From NCBI GenBank assembly GCA_963769435.1, contig CAVYLN010000002.1, forward strand, positions 372,001 through 436,000: DNA of 64,000 bases, written 5' to 3'. The stretch's first letter is position 1, and each line of letters starts with the position of its first letter. Both the position numbers and the translations under genes were made by a program. Shown piece after piece: positions 53,946-64,000 of this stretch. Under the pieces are notes generated by a model. That model had not been told where the DNA came from. It saw only the letters and a list, made by a program, of their open reading frames with translations, and searched no databases. This stretch comes from JADKAV01 sp963769435. Lineage in GTDB: Bacteria > Actinomycetota > Actinomycetes > S36-B12 > UBA10799.

Positions 53946-54745
53946 TCGAAGACCTCAGCTGGAGTTCTCCAGTCGAGGGTCTTGCGGGGCCGGTTGTTGA
54001 GCGCGTGAGCGACCGCCTCGAGGTCTTCGGCTGACCAGCGCGACAGGTCGGTGCCCTTGGGGAAGTACTGCCGCAGTAGCCCGTTGGTGTTCTCGTTCGT
54101 GGGCGGCCGCTGCCAGGGCGAGGCGGGGATCGGCGAAGAACACCCGCGTCCCGTTCTCCAACGCGAACTGGGCGTGGCCGGCAAGTTCTTTCCCGCGATC
54201 CCAGGTCAGCGTCTTGCGTAACTGCTCGGGCAACCTCGTGATCGACGATGTGAGTGCGGCGTTCATCGCGAGGGCCCCGTAGCCGCCGAGCGAAGGCCCG
54301 TTCTTCACATACGGCTTTTCGCCCCAGCCCTCCATGCGTGGCAGATGCACCAGAAGCGTTGAGCGGCTGCTGCGCTCGACAACCGTGCCGATCGCGGACC
54401 TGCCCGCGCCGATGATCAGGTCTCCTTCCCAGTGACCGGGGACGGCGCGGTCTTCGGCCTCGGCGGGGCGTTCGCTGAGGACGACGTCAGCGGTGACATG
54501 CCCCTGGGGCTTTTTCTATGACTGGGCCCTCGGCTCCCGCAACGCTCGGCCGGTGCGCAGGCACGTGACCAGTTCACGCTTGAGCGCACCACGCCCCTGG
54601 ATGAACAGCGACTGGTAGATCGCCTCGTGGCTGATACGCATGGACTCATCATCGGGGAAGTCGATGGGCAGTCTGTTCGCGATCTGCTCCGGACTCCATG
54701 CCGTCGACCACCCTCGGTCTGGTCGACGGGGCTTGTTCAGCCCCT
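53946..54745 (-). pseudogene. IS30-type transposase fragment, broken
   Basis: Reads WSPEQIANRLP, ESMRISHEAIYQSLFIQGRG, ERPAEAEDRAVPGHWEGDLI (first catalytic Asp), LTWDRGKELAGHAQFALE (second Asp), and NENTNGLLRQYFPKGTDLS with the catalytic Glu and ALNNRPRKTLDWRTPAEVF. The N-terminus is missing, an in-frame TAG lies at 54516-54518 and the frame shifts near 54110. Confidence 0.8.
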
Positions 54746-54749
54746 TCCT

Positions 54750-55038
54750 CGGCCGCCATCAAGATCTCGTTGATCCGTTTCAACTCCCGGTTCTCCGTCT
54801 CCAACGCCTTGATCCGCGCCGCATCGCCAGTCGTTGTGCCTGGTGATTCACCGGCATCGATGCGGGCCTGCTTTACCCATCCGCGCAGCGTGTCCGGCAC
54901 CACCCCGACCCTGCCGCCGATCCGGTGGACCACCTGATTCATCGACAGATCCGGGTCCTCGGCCATAGCCTCCCCAACCATCCGTATCGACCTGTCCCGC
55001 AACTCCCGCGGGTACTTATTTTTGAGCTGGCATGACAT
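54750..55038 (-). pseudogene. IS3-type OrfA, truncated at an IS30 junction
   Basis: Reads MSCQLKNKYPRELRDRSIRM, then a helix-turn-helix (VVHRIGGRVGVVPDTLRGWV) and the leucine-zipper-like tail ETENRELKRINEILMAA, as in IS3-family OrfA. The usual slippery end and overlap with OrfB are missing; the sequence changes to IS30-like at about 54750. Confidence 0.75.
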
Positions 55039-55085
55039 CCACCCTTTCGTGGAATCAGACCCTCCATCAAACCCATGGCGATTCA

Positions 55086-55391
55086 ACACGGATCTCTTGC
55101 AGAAGCCCCTGCCGCCAGTGACCCACTTACGGGAGGGGGTCAAATGGATGGATCTTCTGTTCGACTACCACCCCTATGGGGAGTACAGATCCCGCGGCGA
55201 GATGACCTCGCCTGGCCGGACGTCACGCTTGATCGCCAACAGTGCCGGGGGTCTGGGCGAAGCCGATCCCGCTCTTATCAACATCCGATCCCACGGCTCG
55301 GCTATACGGCCACACAGCAAGGCGACGACACACAAATGCCGTCACTCCTGCCTGCACAGAAGACTGTCGTACACAGCGGTGATCTGGCTGA
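55086..55391. other. Gene-free stretch between the IS and paralogue 2
   Basis: About 300 bases with no convincing coding frame. A small hairpin with cacccc/ggggag arms lies near 55170. I see no other signal. It follows the 3' end of paralogue 2, whose stop is at 55392. Confidence 0.4.
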
Positions 55392-56477
55392 TCAGGAGCC
55401 GTCCCAGTTGGCGAGCACGCGCAGCCGTGACCATGGGATGTTCTTCAGGTCCTGGTGGTCAGTGGTCAGTCCCACGGAACGGTAAGCCGCCCCGGGGTTG
55501 CCGTCGGTCTGGTACTCGAAGATGAAGCCCATCCGGGCATCCCCGGAGTCGCCGAGAACGGCACCATGGGTCTGCAACGTGCGGGCGATCACCCGCTCGG
55601 CCGGGGTCAGACCGGATAGCGCCTCAACGTTGACGGAAGGGTCAAGCTGGATCCGGCTACCCTGCGGCAGCGGAACAGCCACGCCTGCGGGGTTGCGGCC
55701 ATCCGACTTCAGCGCCGGGTAGACGAACGTCGACGCCGAGATGTCGGAGGAGAAGAACAACGTGTGGCCCAGCCCGGTACCAGCCGCAGCAGCAGCCACC
55801 AGTTCCTTGGCACGAATCACACCGGCGAACCGGGAAATGTTCGTGGCCGTCGACGACCCCGACGTCTCCCGCCCGTCACCATCGAGGGGTGCGAGCCCGC
55901 CATAGGAGGCCGACCAGCTCACCACCCCGCTCGAGGAGATGGACTTCTTCGCCTGCCACAAAGAGAACACTGAATTCGACCCCGCATCGGCGACGCTCAG
56001 GTGAGAGTCTCCCGGATCGCCCCACGTCGTGTTGGCTGGCGGCACCACCGTGTCATTGGGGATCGGCATCCTGCCGGGGAAAGGATCACCCCAGCCCGCC
56101 GTCATCGTGACGTCATAGCGTGGCGTGGTCGCAGTGATCTGATCCACCGTCTTAAGAGTCACCCCGTAGTCATGCAGACTCGCGGAATGCTTTCCGGTGG
56201 CCAGGTAGCCCGCCCACACCGAAGAGTTCGTGGCCAACACCGGCTGCGCCGGAACCGGACCCCACAACCAGTCCGCCTTCGGGAAATACGAGCGCACCCC
56301 GGCCTCCGACGCCGAGAAGGTGCAGGCTCCACTCACGATGAGTACGACCCAGGCGAGAACCAGGCTTCCAACCACTGCGGGTCGCCGGTACGCCGAGGTA
56401 GGCCGCACGCTCGTCTCGCCGGGTCCATCAGGCTTCCGGCTAAGGGACTCCTCGGATTTTTGGACTCGTTGCGCCAT
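55392..56477 (-). CDS. Secreted or membrane-anchored protein, paralogue 2
   Basis: A 361-residue member of the same unknown family. A polar cytoplasmic N-terminus (MAQRVQKSEESLSRKPDGPG) precedes one membrane helix (AVVGSLVLAWVVLIVSGAC), so it may stay anchored; the SGAC end is only a weak lipobox. The conserved domain runs from RSYFPKADWLWGPVPAQPVL to the C-terminus and differs from paralogue 3 at only about five residues. The ATG at 56477 is preferred over one 16 codons upstream because GGAGG sits 9 bases before it. Confidence 0.7.
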   Translation of the reverse strand: MAQRVQKSEESLSRKPDGPGETSVRPTSAYRRPAVVGSLVLAWVVLIVSGACTFSASEAGVRSYFPKADWLWGPVPAQPVLATNSSVWAGYLATGKHSASLHDYGVTLKTVDQITATTPRYDVTMTAGWGDPFPGRMPIPNDTVVPPANTTWGDPGDSHLSVADAGSNSVFSLWQAKKSISSSGVVSWSASYGGLAPLDGDGRETSGSSTATNISRFAGVIRAKELVAAAAAGTGLGHTLFFSSDISASTFVYPALKSDGRNPAGVAVPLPQGSRIQLDPSVNVEALSGLTPAERVIARTLQTHGAVLGDSGDARMGFIFEYQTDGNPGAAYRSVGLTTDHQDLKNIPWSRLRVLANWDGS

Positions 56478-56802
56478 AGCCGCTAACCTCCACCGCTGGG
56501 GGCGTCCAGGCATGGTCCGGACCACACGGGCCCGTCCTACAATTCATTTTTGCACAGCTCGTCAGGACGCGCGGTGGCTGCAGGCGTGGACGATGAGGCA
56601 CGCAGGCGCCCGGGCGAAGACAATCGATAACCCGGGGATCCCCCGCGACAGTGGACAGGCCATCACAGCCACTGGGGGGTGGTCAAGCGGTCTGCTGCGT
56701 CGCTACTGGGCATGGTCCTGCGGGTGTACGCGGGACCATGCCCAGGGCCTTCGCCGGGAGGGGGCGCAAGCCGGCGACCGCGGTGGGCTCTGAGTCCTGG
56801 GA
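56478..56802. other. Gene-free stretch between paralogues 2 and 3
   Basis: About 325 bases. The left part is the upstream region of paralogue 2, including its ribosome binding site. A self-complementary stretch with gggcatggtcc and ggaccatgccc arms lies near 56707-56742 and may terminate the paralogue 3 transcript. No gene is seen. Confidence 0.4.
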
Positions 56803-58113
<1,311 letters not shown>

Positions 58114-58449
58114 GTGGATCAGATCGGCGCCCGTTGATCGGCATGTGAGGTTCGTCGGCTTGAGTCGACCCGACTGGGTGCTCGATCTCCGCTCAAGCAG
58201 CGCTGCATGAAAGAGGCGTCCGCATAATGGGTATCCGGACGATGTGACCCCAGGAAAGCCCGCCTCACGGGGGCTAGTTGACCATAGATTGGGTCAGTTC
58301 CTCGTGTTATGAAGGGACTCGTCGATCACGGCAACCGGCCATACGACACAGGCGTACGTGCGATGCTGCCAGGACGCTGGGCGCTGAACGTGCCCCGGAC
58401 GAGCAAGGACGCGCCCACCTCCGGGCAACGTTCCGTCGATCCGCACGGC
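58114..58449. other. Gene-free stretch upstream of paralogue 3
   Basis: A 336-base gap between paralogue 3 and the 3' end of the GT2 gene. It contains the shared motif at 58167-58182. A frame of 60-160 codons crosses part of it but overlaps the GT2 gene on the other strand and looks like a shadow. No terminator is evident. Confidence 0.4.
58167..58182 (-). promoter_or_regulatory. Shared upstream motif, copy before paralogue 3
   Basis: Plus-strand gacccgactgggtgct lies 54 bases upstream of the ATG of paralogue 3. It matches the motif before paralogue 1 at 14 of 16 bases and in distance. Surrounding sequence also shows weak similarity, including cgccgat shortly before each start. Confidence 0.45.
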
Positions 58450-59472
58450 CTATGTGCTGCTGGAAGGGGCTGGCTTCGCGCCAGCGAGGCCTTCCATGAA
58501 TCCAAGCCCCCAGGACAGGTGCATCGTGGCGAGGGCCTCGGGGAACGCCGCACGTTCGACAGGTTCGTCCGGCGCCAAGTCACGAGCCATCGTGATGGTA
58601 GCCACTGTGAGCAGCCCGACGTACGGCGCGCACAAGGACGCCGCGACCCTGCGCCGGCCACTGGCTGCGGCGACGCCAGCGCCTACCAGGACGAGCACGA
58701 GCGCGGGAGCGACGAGGTGGCGCAGACGCACCGCATGTGGACCGTTCTTGCGCACCATTGCAGCCTTGCCCCGACCGTAGCGGCGGTATTGATGGCCTAA
58801 ACCACGAAGTGTTTCCGGGGTGAGCCATTCGAATGACATCTTCGGGTCATAAAGGATGGTGGCTCCGTTCTGGAGCAGGCGGAAGTCGAGATCGACGTCC
58901 TCGTTGACTGGTAGGTCCGGGTCCCAACCGCCTACCTTGCGCACAAGTTCCGTGAGATAGACAGGAAAACTGGCGTGATCAGTGAGGGTCTCCTCGGTCC
59001 CGTAGTGATTGATGGAGTTGCCAACACCGAAGGGGGAAGACAGCGCCCGGGCTATCGCCCTGCCTCTAGGCGTCTCGGCAACCGCCACCCGCTTGCCTCC
59101 AACCGCACCAAGGCCGGAGTTTTCCCTGAAGTGGCCGACCGCTCTTCGCAGATAGCCATGGCCAAGCCGCGAGTGCCCGTCGACGCGAGCCAGGAACTCA
59201 CCCTTCGCCGAGAGCAGTCCGACATTCAGAGCATGAGGGATCGAGCGCTGCGGATTGTCCAGCAGATGCACCCGAGGATCATCGGCCGCTATGGCGGTCA
59301 CTATCTCCCGGGTCCGGTCATCCGAGGCGCCGTCGACAACCAGCACCTCCACGTCATCAATGCCTTGCGAAAGCACCGAACCAAGCGCAGTCGCTACAGC
59401 ACGCTCCTCATTGCGAACGGGCATGACGACGCTCACTGACACGGCGCTATCGTCCTCAGCTGAGGATGTCAT
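58450..59472 (-). CDS. Family 2 glycosyltransferase with C-terminal membrane helices
   Basis: GT-A fold sugar transferase, 340 residues. The N-terminal domain has SVSVVMPVRNEERAVATAL, VLVVDGASDDRTREIV, the metal-binding DGHSRLG (DxH/DxD-type) and a WDPDLPVNEDVDLDFRL acceptor/catalytic base region. Two helices follow (LVAPALVLVLVGAGVAAASG and a second near the end). It is similar to succinoglycan-type ExoA enzymes. The ATG at 59472 lies within the last codons of the upstream GT4 gene, giving a 17-base overlap. Confidence 0.9.
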   Translation of the reverse strand: MTSSAEDDSAVSVSVVMPVRNEERAVATALGSVLSQGIDDVEVLVVDGASDDRTREIVTAIAADDPRVHLLDNPQRSIPHALNVGLLSAKGEFLARVDGHSRLGHGYLRRAVGHFRENSGLGAVGGKRVAVAETPRGRAIARALSSPFGVGNSINHYGTEETLTDHASFPVYLTELVRKVGGWDPDLPVNEDVDLDFRLLQNGATILYDPKMSFEWLTPETLRGLGHQYRRYGRGKAAMVRKNGPHAVRLRHLVAPALVLVLVGAGVAAASGRRRVAASLCAPYVGLLTVATITMARDLAPDEPVERAAFPEALATMHLSWGLGFMEGLAGAKPAPSSST

Positions 59473-60667
59473 CCCAACTCCGTTCGATTCTCTCCGCGAC
59501 GGCCGCCCAGGAACTGTCCCCGACGATCGTCGCGCGGGCTGCTTGCCCACATTCGTCAGCCAGGGAATCATCCTCGAGTATCCGCAACAACCCCGCCGCG
59601 AAGGACTCAGGAGTCGAGTCTGTCAGGACTCCAGTGACGGAATCTCTGACTACCTCACCCATGGAGCCCACATTGGTCGCCACCACGGGGCGACCGAATG
59701 AGTAAGCAACGTGGACTACTCCACTTACGTTGACGACGGAGTATGGGAGAGCGACTACGCGAGCTTCCGCAAACATTCCGGCCATGTCCGACAGCGGAAC
59801 GTAGCCCGGTCGCAGTTCGATCCCGCCGATCTCCCCAGCGCGCGCCGTCAGCGCAGCGACGTCCACATCCGGCATCACCGGCCCTGCCACCACGAGGCGG
59901 GCTTCGGGTATCTGGGCACGCACCAGGGAGAAAGCTTCGAGGAGCAGGGGAAGACCTTTGTAGCGAGTCCAACTTCCGAAGAAGAGTACTGAGGGACCGG
60001 AGCGGGACGGCGGGGGCAGAGACTCGCCCGCTGACTGCGGGAGTGCATCGAAGACCCCATGGCCGCAGACAGCGGTTCGCTTGGTCGCCGGAAAAGCGGC
60101 AAGCAGCCGTTCTCGCGCCCCTTCGCTGAGGACCAGAACCAGATCGAACGCTCCATAGGCCCGGGAGAGTAGCGAAGCGCCGAGACCACCGGTCTTCTCT
60201 ACGCCCGTGCTCGACCCTGTGACATCGAACGGCAAAGGGTTGTGCGCCAGGTCGACCACCACGGCGGCGCGACCATACCTGGCCAGCGCAAGTGCTCCAA
60301 GACTGTCAAGGGGGTACCTGAGCTCACTCACTTGGACCACATCGGGACCCGACCGCCGGCTCAACACCACGAGTCGGCGCCAAGACTCCGCGAGCAGCAG
60401 CGCCCGCCAGGCGCGACGGGCCTTGCGGCGCCAACCCTGGATGTCTTCTGTCGCAGTGGGATCCCATGTCGGAAACCTCGAGAGCACACGGAAGCCATGG
60501 GTGAGGGACGTGAGTTCCGGGTCTGGTCCGGTGAGGAGTACCACCTGGTGACCGCGGTCCGCGAGGGCCGACCCTTCCTGAAAGGCGAAATGGAACAGCC
60601 CACCTGCAGCGCCGAACTCCGCAAGAAGCACCCGCCGGTGAGCGCTCTCAGCAGACATCCTGGTCAC
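59456..60667 (-). CDS. Family 4 glycosyltransferase
   Basis: GT-B fold transferase, 403 residues, for exopolysaccharide assembly. The N-terminal domain has EFGAAGGLFHFAFQEGSALA; the C-terminal domain has SVLFFGSWTRYKGLPLLLEAF, LVVAGPVMPDVD and the donor-binding VALPYSVVNVSGVVHVAYSFGRPVVAT. The usual EX7E first glutamate position is occupied by a YSVVNVSG variant, so donor contacts may differ. The GTG at 60667 overlaps the Wzz-like stop (GTGA); an ATG three codons in is an alternative. Confidence 0.88.
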   Translation of the reverse strand: MTRMSAESAHRRVLLAEFGAAGGLFHFAFQEGSALADRGHQVVLLTGPDPELTSLTHGFRVLSRFPTWDPTATEDIQGWRRKARRAWRALLLAESWRRLVVLSRRSGPDVVQVSELRYPLDSLGALALARYGRAAVVVDLAHNPLPFDVTGSSTGVEKTGGLGASLLSRAYGAFDLVLVLSEGARERLLAAFPATKRTAVCGHGVFDALPQSAGESLPPPSRSGPSVLFFGSWTRYKGLPLLLEAFSLVRAQIPEARLVVAGPVMPDVDVAALTARAGEIGGIELRPGYVPLSDMAGMFAEARVVALPYSVVNVSGVVHVAYSFGRPVVATNVGSMGEVVRDSVTGVLTDSTPESFAAGLLRILEDDSLADECGQAARATIVGDSSWAAVAERIERSWDDILS

Positions 60668-61359
60668 TTCCCAGCAGGTCGAGCTTGTGACGGCTCCTCG
60701 CCATTCGCAGCTTGTCCCGCGGATGGCTCGCCGCGTCCGGTGCGCGAACGGAGGAATGCGTGAGTGATCTGCTGAGTCGCCAGACCACTCACGAGGGCGG
60801 CGACCAGTGTTGCGCTCAGTATTAGCGCCTTGGAGGGCCCCGCGGGCGACGCCGAGGTCGCGGGCGCGACGGCCTGCGCCCGGAAGGGCACGTCGAGTTG
60901 CGTGAGATACGTACTGGCTAGTTTCAGGGTGACATTGGCCAGCGCGACAGCCTGATCCGCGTTGGGCGCGGTCGCCGTGGCAACCACGACCGATGTCGAT
61001 GGGACGACACTGAGCGCTATGTCGCTCTGGGCCCGGTCCTCCTCGTTCATGCCGACTTCGTCTTGGGCTGCTTCAACGAACCCTGCGTTGTTGCCCAGTT
61101 CTGCAAACGTCGCGACGATCTGACCACGACTGAGGTACTCGTAGTACGCAGTCTCTTGCGCCGGCTCCAAATCGGGCAACGGAAGCACGATGACGCTCGC
61201 CTCTGCGCTCCATCGAGGGGACGACGTGAAGGTGAAATAGCCGCCCAGAAGAACGACGAAGAGCGCTACCAGTGCTCCGGCAAGGACGCTGTTACGCAGA
61301 TCTCGGGAGCCGCCCTTTGACCGCGACTTCGATCCCCAACCACTCATGCTGACCCTCAT
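60664..61359 (-). CDS. Wzz-like polysaccharide chain-length/co-polymerase protein
   Basis: Membrane protein of 231 residues with two helices (LAGALVALFVVLLGGYFTF and ALILSATLVAALVSGLA) flanking an extracytoplasmic domain that has EASVIVLPLPDLEPAQ and ALANVTLKLASTYLTQLD. This is the Wzz/YveK layout of proteins that set chain length or gate export. No tyrosine-kinase domain is fused. The ATG at 61359 overlaps the upstream GT4 stop (ATGA); an ATG four codons later is also possible. Confidence 0.75.
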   Translation of the reverse strand: MRVSMSGWGSKSRSKGGSRDLRNSVLAGALVALFVVLLGGYFTFTSSPRWSAEASVIVLPLPDLEPAQETAYYEYLSRGQIVATFAELGNNAGFVEAAQDEVGMNEEDRAQSDIALSVVPSTSVVVATATAPNADQAVALANVTLKLASTYLTQLDVPFRAQAVAPATSASPAGPSKALILSATLVAALVSGLATQQITHAFLRSRTGRGEPSAGQAANGEEPSQARPAGK

Positions 61360-62531
61360 CCTATCTGTCGCGCCGGAGATCGCCGACGGACCACGAAGGG
61401 CGGGCCTCCCGACATCGCCTCTTCGTACACCCGGCGCAGATTCTGGACCCACTGACGGGCATCAAAGTCCTCAAGCATGCGCTGTCGACCGGCCTGCCCC
61501 ATCTTCGCCCGAAGCGTCGGGTCGTCAAGCAGCCTATTCACAGCGTCTCCAATGGGATGACTGGAATGAGGAGGAACGAGAATGCCGTTTCTTCCGTTTT
61601 CGACGATATCAGGGATACCGCCTGTGTCTGACGCGACGACAGGCCGACCGCATCCGCCCGCTTCCATCAAAACAGTGGGCAAATTGTCCACCAGCGAGGG
61701 CAGCAACACGACATCGGAGGCATTGAAGATGTCGGCAACGTCGTGCCGCAGGCCAAGGAAGAATACGGAGTCCTCGACGCCGCACTCGGCCACCTGGTCA
61801 CGCAAGGTCTGCTCCTCAGAACCTGTGCCCACTATGAGAAGCCGAGCGTGGGGATGCCTGGACACCACGGCCGGCCAAGCCTGGACCGCATATCGAATTC
61901 CCTTGGGCTCCCTGAGAGCCGCGAGGATCGTCACCACCTGGCCATCGAGGAGGCCGGCTGCGCGTAGATCGTCGGGAGCAGGGCGCCCCGGTGCATAGTG
62001 GTCGAGATCCACGCCGTTGTGTACCACCCGCCAGGACGAGGGGACTGATCGCTTGGGACGGTACACAGCGGCGAAGGATTCCCGGGACGCCTCACTCACG
62101 AAAATGGTTGCACGACTACGCGTCGCTACGTTGACGGCGAGGCGCTCTCGGGCGGCGGCACGGCCCTGCAGTGGCGATGCAAGTTGGTGAAAGGTTCCCA
62201 CCGCCGGAATGCCCGCCAGCGCTGCGGCCGGAACACCGAGGGTAATCGCCGATTCAAGGTGTGCGTGAACGACGTCGCAGCGACTCTCGCGGATCAGGCG
62301 CACCAGCCGCAGGAAAGCGGGGACATCGACGGTTCGCCGCGCACCGAGGTACACCGGCTCAAGTCCAACGTCCTCGAGGACACCCGCGAGGGCGGAGCGC
62401 TCGGGTGACGGGGGGCTTAAGGCCAGCACACTCAAGCTGTAACCCGCCGCACTGGCGAAGCGGGCTTGCTGAGCAACGAGGGTTTCTGCACCGCCAAGCC
62501 GCAACGCATCAATGATTACGAGCACCCTCAC
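61356..62531 (-). CDS. Family 4 glycosyltransferase
   Basis: GT-B transferase, 391 residues. The N-terminus RVLVIIDALRLGGAETLVAQ is classic GT4. The acceptor domain has DVVHAHLESAITLG. The donor domain has VTILAALREPKGIRYAVQAW, LLIVGTGSEEQTLRDQV and VVLLPSLVDNLPTVLMEAGGCGRPVVASDTGGIPD, including the acidic residue of the EX7E region. The GTG at 62531 has GGAGG upstream and removes an upstream extension without similarity. Confidence 0.92.
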   Translation of the reverse strand: MRVLVIIDALRLGGAETLVAQQARFASAAGYSLSVLALSPPSPERSALAGVLEDVGLEPVYLGARRTVDVPAFLRLVRLIRESRCDVVHAHLESAITLGVPAAALAGIPAVGTFHQLASPLQGRAAARERLAVNVATRSRATIFVSEASRESFAAVYRPKRSVPSSWRVVHNGVDLDHYAPGRPAPDDLRAAGLLDGQVVTILAALREPKGIRYAVQAWPAVVSRHPHARLLIVGTGSEEQTLRDQVAECGVEDSVFFLGLRHDVADIFNASDVVLLPSLVDNLPTVLMEAGGCGRPVVASDTGGIPDIVENGRNGILVPPHSSHPIGDAVNRLLDDPTLRAKMGQAGRQRMLEDFDARQWVQNLRRVYEEAMSGGPPFVVRRRSPARQIG

Positions 62532-62669
62532 ACTGAGGACCTCCCTGCGCCTGGTCGGGCAACCTAACGCGATGTTGGCGCATCGGCACGAGACTTCGCT
62601 ACCCTTTTCGCAGAGATGGGAGCGCGGGGCTGGTGCCACGCCCACTCCCGACCCAGAGCGGAGAGAGTT

Positions 62670-64000
62670 GTGACTGGCTCGCCAGACTCCCGGGACACAG
62701 CAGGAGAGACACTGCCTGACGCCAACGTGGTCGCGCACGGTGACAACCCTCTCGGCATGGGTGAGGACGACGGATATGGCGACCTAGGTCGCCAGTCGAT
62801 TCGCGGGTTTGTCTGGACTCTCGCCGGATGGGGCGGCAATCGGTTACTCGTCCTCGTCCTGACACTCGTCTTGGCGCGACTGCTCATTCCCGAGGACTTC
62901 GGGCTGGTCACGGCCGCCCTGACGGTGATCACCTTTCTCGACGCAGCCCTGGATCTTGGACTCGGGGCGGCTGTCGTCTACGAGCAGGATCACGGCGTCG
63001 GGCATCGGGTCCGTGTTGCTTTCACGCTAAACCTGGGGTTGTCCATCACGATTGCGCTGGTGGGAGCTGCTTGCTCGCCGTTGATCGCTCGGCTTTTCGG
63101 TGCGCCCGACCAGTGGCTTCTGTTTGGTGTCCTCTTCCTCCACCCCCTCATCCGGGGCGCCGGCCTGGTCAACGACGCAGTTCTCAAACGTGACCTGCGG
63201 TTCCGGCAACGCAGCGGGATCGAGATCCTACGGGGGCTCGTCCGCTTCGCTGTTTCTCTTCCCCTAGCCCTCGCAGGGGCCGGGGCTTGGAGCATCGCAC
63301 TTGGCATCCTGGCGGCCGAACTCGCCGCCACAGCGGCTCTCTGGCTGATGGTTCGGATACGCCCCACTTTCGAGATGGACCGACAAACAGTGGGTGAGTT
63401 GGTTCGCTTCGGTGGCTGGATCACGCTGATTCGCATTATGGGCGCAATCCGTGTGAATTCCGATTACTTGATCGTTGGATCCGTGCTGGGCGCGACCGCA
63501 CTGGGCTACTACGGGATGGCGTACAAACTTCCCGAACTCGGGGTGCTGAGTGTTTTGTGGATGTTCACGCTCGTGGCATATCCGACCTACTCGAGAGCGC
63601 GGACACGCGGCCCAGAAGTGCTCAACGATGTGATGCTGAGAGCGACGAAACTCATCGCCATATACGGATTCTTCGCCGGAACCGCCCTTGCGGTGATGGC
63701 ACCGGACCTGGTGCCGTTCGCATTCTCGGAACAGTGGCAGCCCGCTGTGGCCCCCATGATCCTCATTTCATTGGCCGTTGCGTGGTCTTCCATCGGTTGG
63801 GCGACAGGTGACGTCTTCCCGGCGATAGGCCGGCCCGGATTGCTGGCCAAGCTCGACGCACCAGCGACTGCGGTGATGATCGCTGCACTGCTGATAGGGA
63901 GTCGGTGGGGAATGGTGGGCGTAGCTGCCGCCACGCTGTTCTTCAATGCGGCATACGCCATTGCCCGGCTCATCACGGCCGCCCTGGTCACGGGCGTGAG
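62670..64000 (+). CDS. Wzx-like polysaccharide flippase, 3' end outside window
   Basis: Multi-pass membrane protein of the oligosaccharide flippase/MATE-like group that moves undecaprenyl-linked repeat units across the membrane. From the GTG at 62670 the frame is open to the window edge. After a ~45-residue polar N-terminus it reads SIRGFVWTLAGWGGNRLLVL, ARLLIPEDFGLVTAALTVIT, LNLGLSITIALVGAACSPLI and VNSDYLIVGSVLGATALGYY with many further helices. It is divergent from the GT4 gene with a 138-base gap that should hold both promoters. An ATG at 62757 is a shorter alternative start. Confidence 0.88.
   Translation, partial: MTGSPDSRDTAGETLPDANVVAHGDNPLGMGEDDGYGDLGRQSIRGFVWTLAGWGGNRLLVLVLTLVLARLLIPEDFGLVTAALTVITFLDAALDLGLGAAVVYEQDHGVGHRVRVAFTLNLGLSITIALVGAACSPLIARLFGAPDQWLLFGVLFLHPLIRGAGLVNDAVLKRDLRFRQRSGIEILRGLVRFAVSLPLALAGAGAWSIALGILAAELAATAALWLMVRIRPTFEMDRQTVGELVRFGGWITLIRIMGAIRVNSDYLIVGSVLGATALGYYGMAYKLPELGVLSVLWMFTLVAYPTYSRARTRGPEVLNDVMLRATKLIAIYGFFAGTALAVMAPDLVPFAFSEQWQPAVAPMILISLAVAWSSIGWATGDVFPAIGRPGLLAKLDAPATAVMIAALLIGSRWGMVGVAAATLFFNAAYAIARLITAALVTGV

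Larger units (their letters stand above)
53726..55085 (-). mobile_element. IS3-type element with an IS30-derived core (defective)
   Basis: The element is bounded by inverted repeats: tgaatcgccccgggtttagt reading in from 53726 and tgaatcgccatgggtttgat reading in from 55085 on the other strand; over 26 bases 22 agree. The 1360-base length is normal for IS3. Ends and outer coding parts are IS3 type, while about 800 bases in the middle encode an IS30 transposase. Flanks (aactg and acacg) do not form a target duplication. The coding frames are broken, so it should not move on its own. Confidence 0.8.

Noticed and set aside
53741..55143. Reading the IS region as two complete neighbouring insertion sequences
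   Set aside because: Only one pair of terminal inverted repeats is seen (53726 and 55085). The IS30 part lacks its N-terminus and own ends, and the IS3 part lacks the middle of OrfB.

Overview
The window comes from a high-GC Gram-positive actinobacterium, most likely in the Actinomycetes. The evidence is a near-canonical BldD beside pyrR, the actinobacterial hisA(priA)-hisF / hisI-trpE / HGxxPAAW / trpCBA-lgt-gltBD-pyk order, the rpsO-pnp-M16 peptidase-dapB block, frequent GTG starts with 4-base GTGA/ATGA overlaps, and a DUF2752 protein. I cannot name a genus. No tRNA, rRNA or CRISPR was seen.

Layout. 0-2.1 kb: pyrB (runs off the left edge) and pyrR, with a PyrR-binding leader, divergent from bldD. 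2.2-10.8 kb: alpha/beta hydrolase, pyk, gltD, gltB, all on the minus strand. 11-13.6 kb: a secreted RCC1-repeat protein and a hydrolase. 13.8-24.4 kb: a long minus-strand biosynthetic run (hisI, trpE, two small trp-linked membrane proteins, a two-component system, DUF2752, trpC, trpB, trpA, DoxX-like, DsbA-like, lgt). Two copies of a palindromic element lie in its gaps. 24.4-28.7 kb: septum-formation-type protein, SLC13 transporter and a secreted sedolisin protease, lodged between hisI and hisF-hisA. 30.4-34.1 kb: AGPS-like flavoprotein divergent from a TetR regulator and glpD. 34.4-44.1 kb: two large secreted surface proteins sharing a basic, four-cysteine C-terminal module; the second carries a VWA domain and about 14 repeats of ~100 residues. 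44.2-50.5 kb: a damaged acetyltransferase-like gene, then a small membrane protein, dapB, M16 peptidase, pnp and rpsO. 50.7-64 kb: an exopolysaccharide locus (phosphoglycosyltransferase, three paralogous secreted proteins of unknown function, a chimeric IS3/IS30 remnant, GT2, GT4, Wzz-like, GT4, Wzx-like flippase running off the right edge).

A dominant property is reading-frame breakage. Between about 0.3 and 50.1 kb most long genes, including essential ones (trpB, pnp, dapB, lgt, gltB), carry one or more single-base frameshifts, mostly insertions. From 50.2 to 64 kb no gene is broken apart from the IS. Corrected frames end exactly at GTGA/ATGA overlaps with the next gene, so I read most breaks as sequence errors and annotate full spans. 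Coordinates of broken genes cover the whole gene, not one open frame.

The most notable material is the pair of giant surface proteins with a shared C-terminal module, the trio of secreted paralogues inside the polysaccharide locus (two nearly identical over ~0.9 kb, two sharing an upstream motif), the covarying palindromic intergenic element, a two-component system embedded in the trp gene run, and the chimeric insertion sequence.
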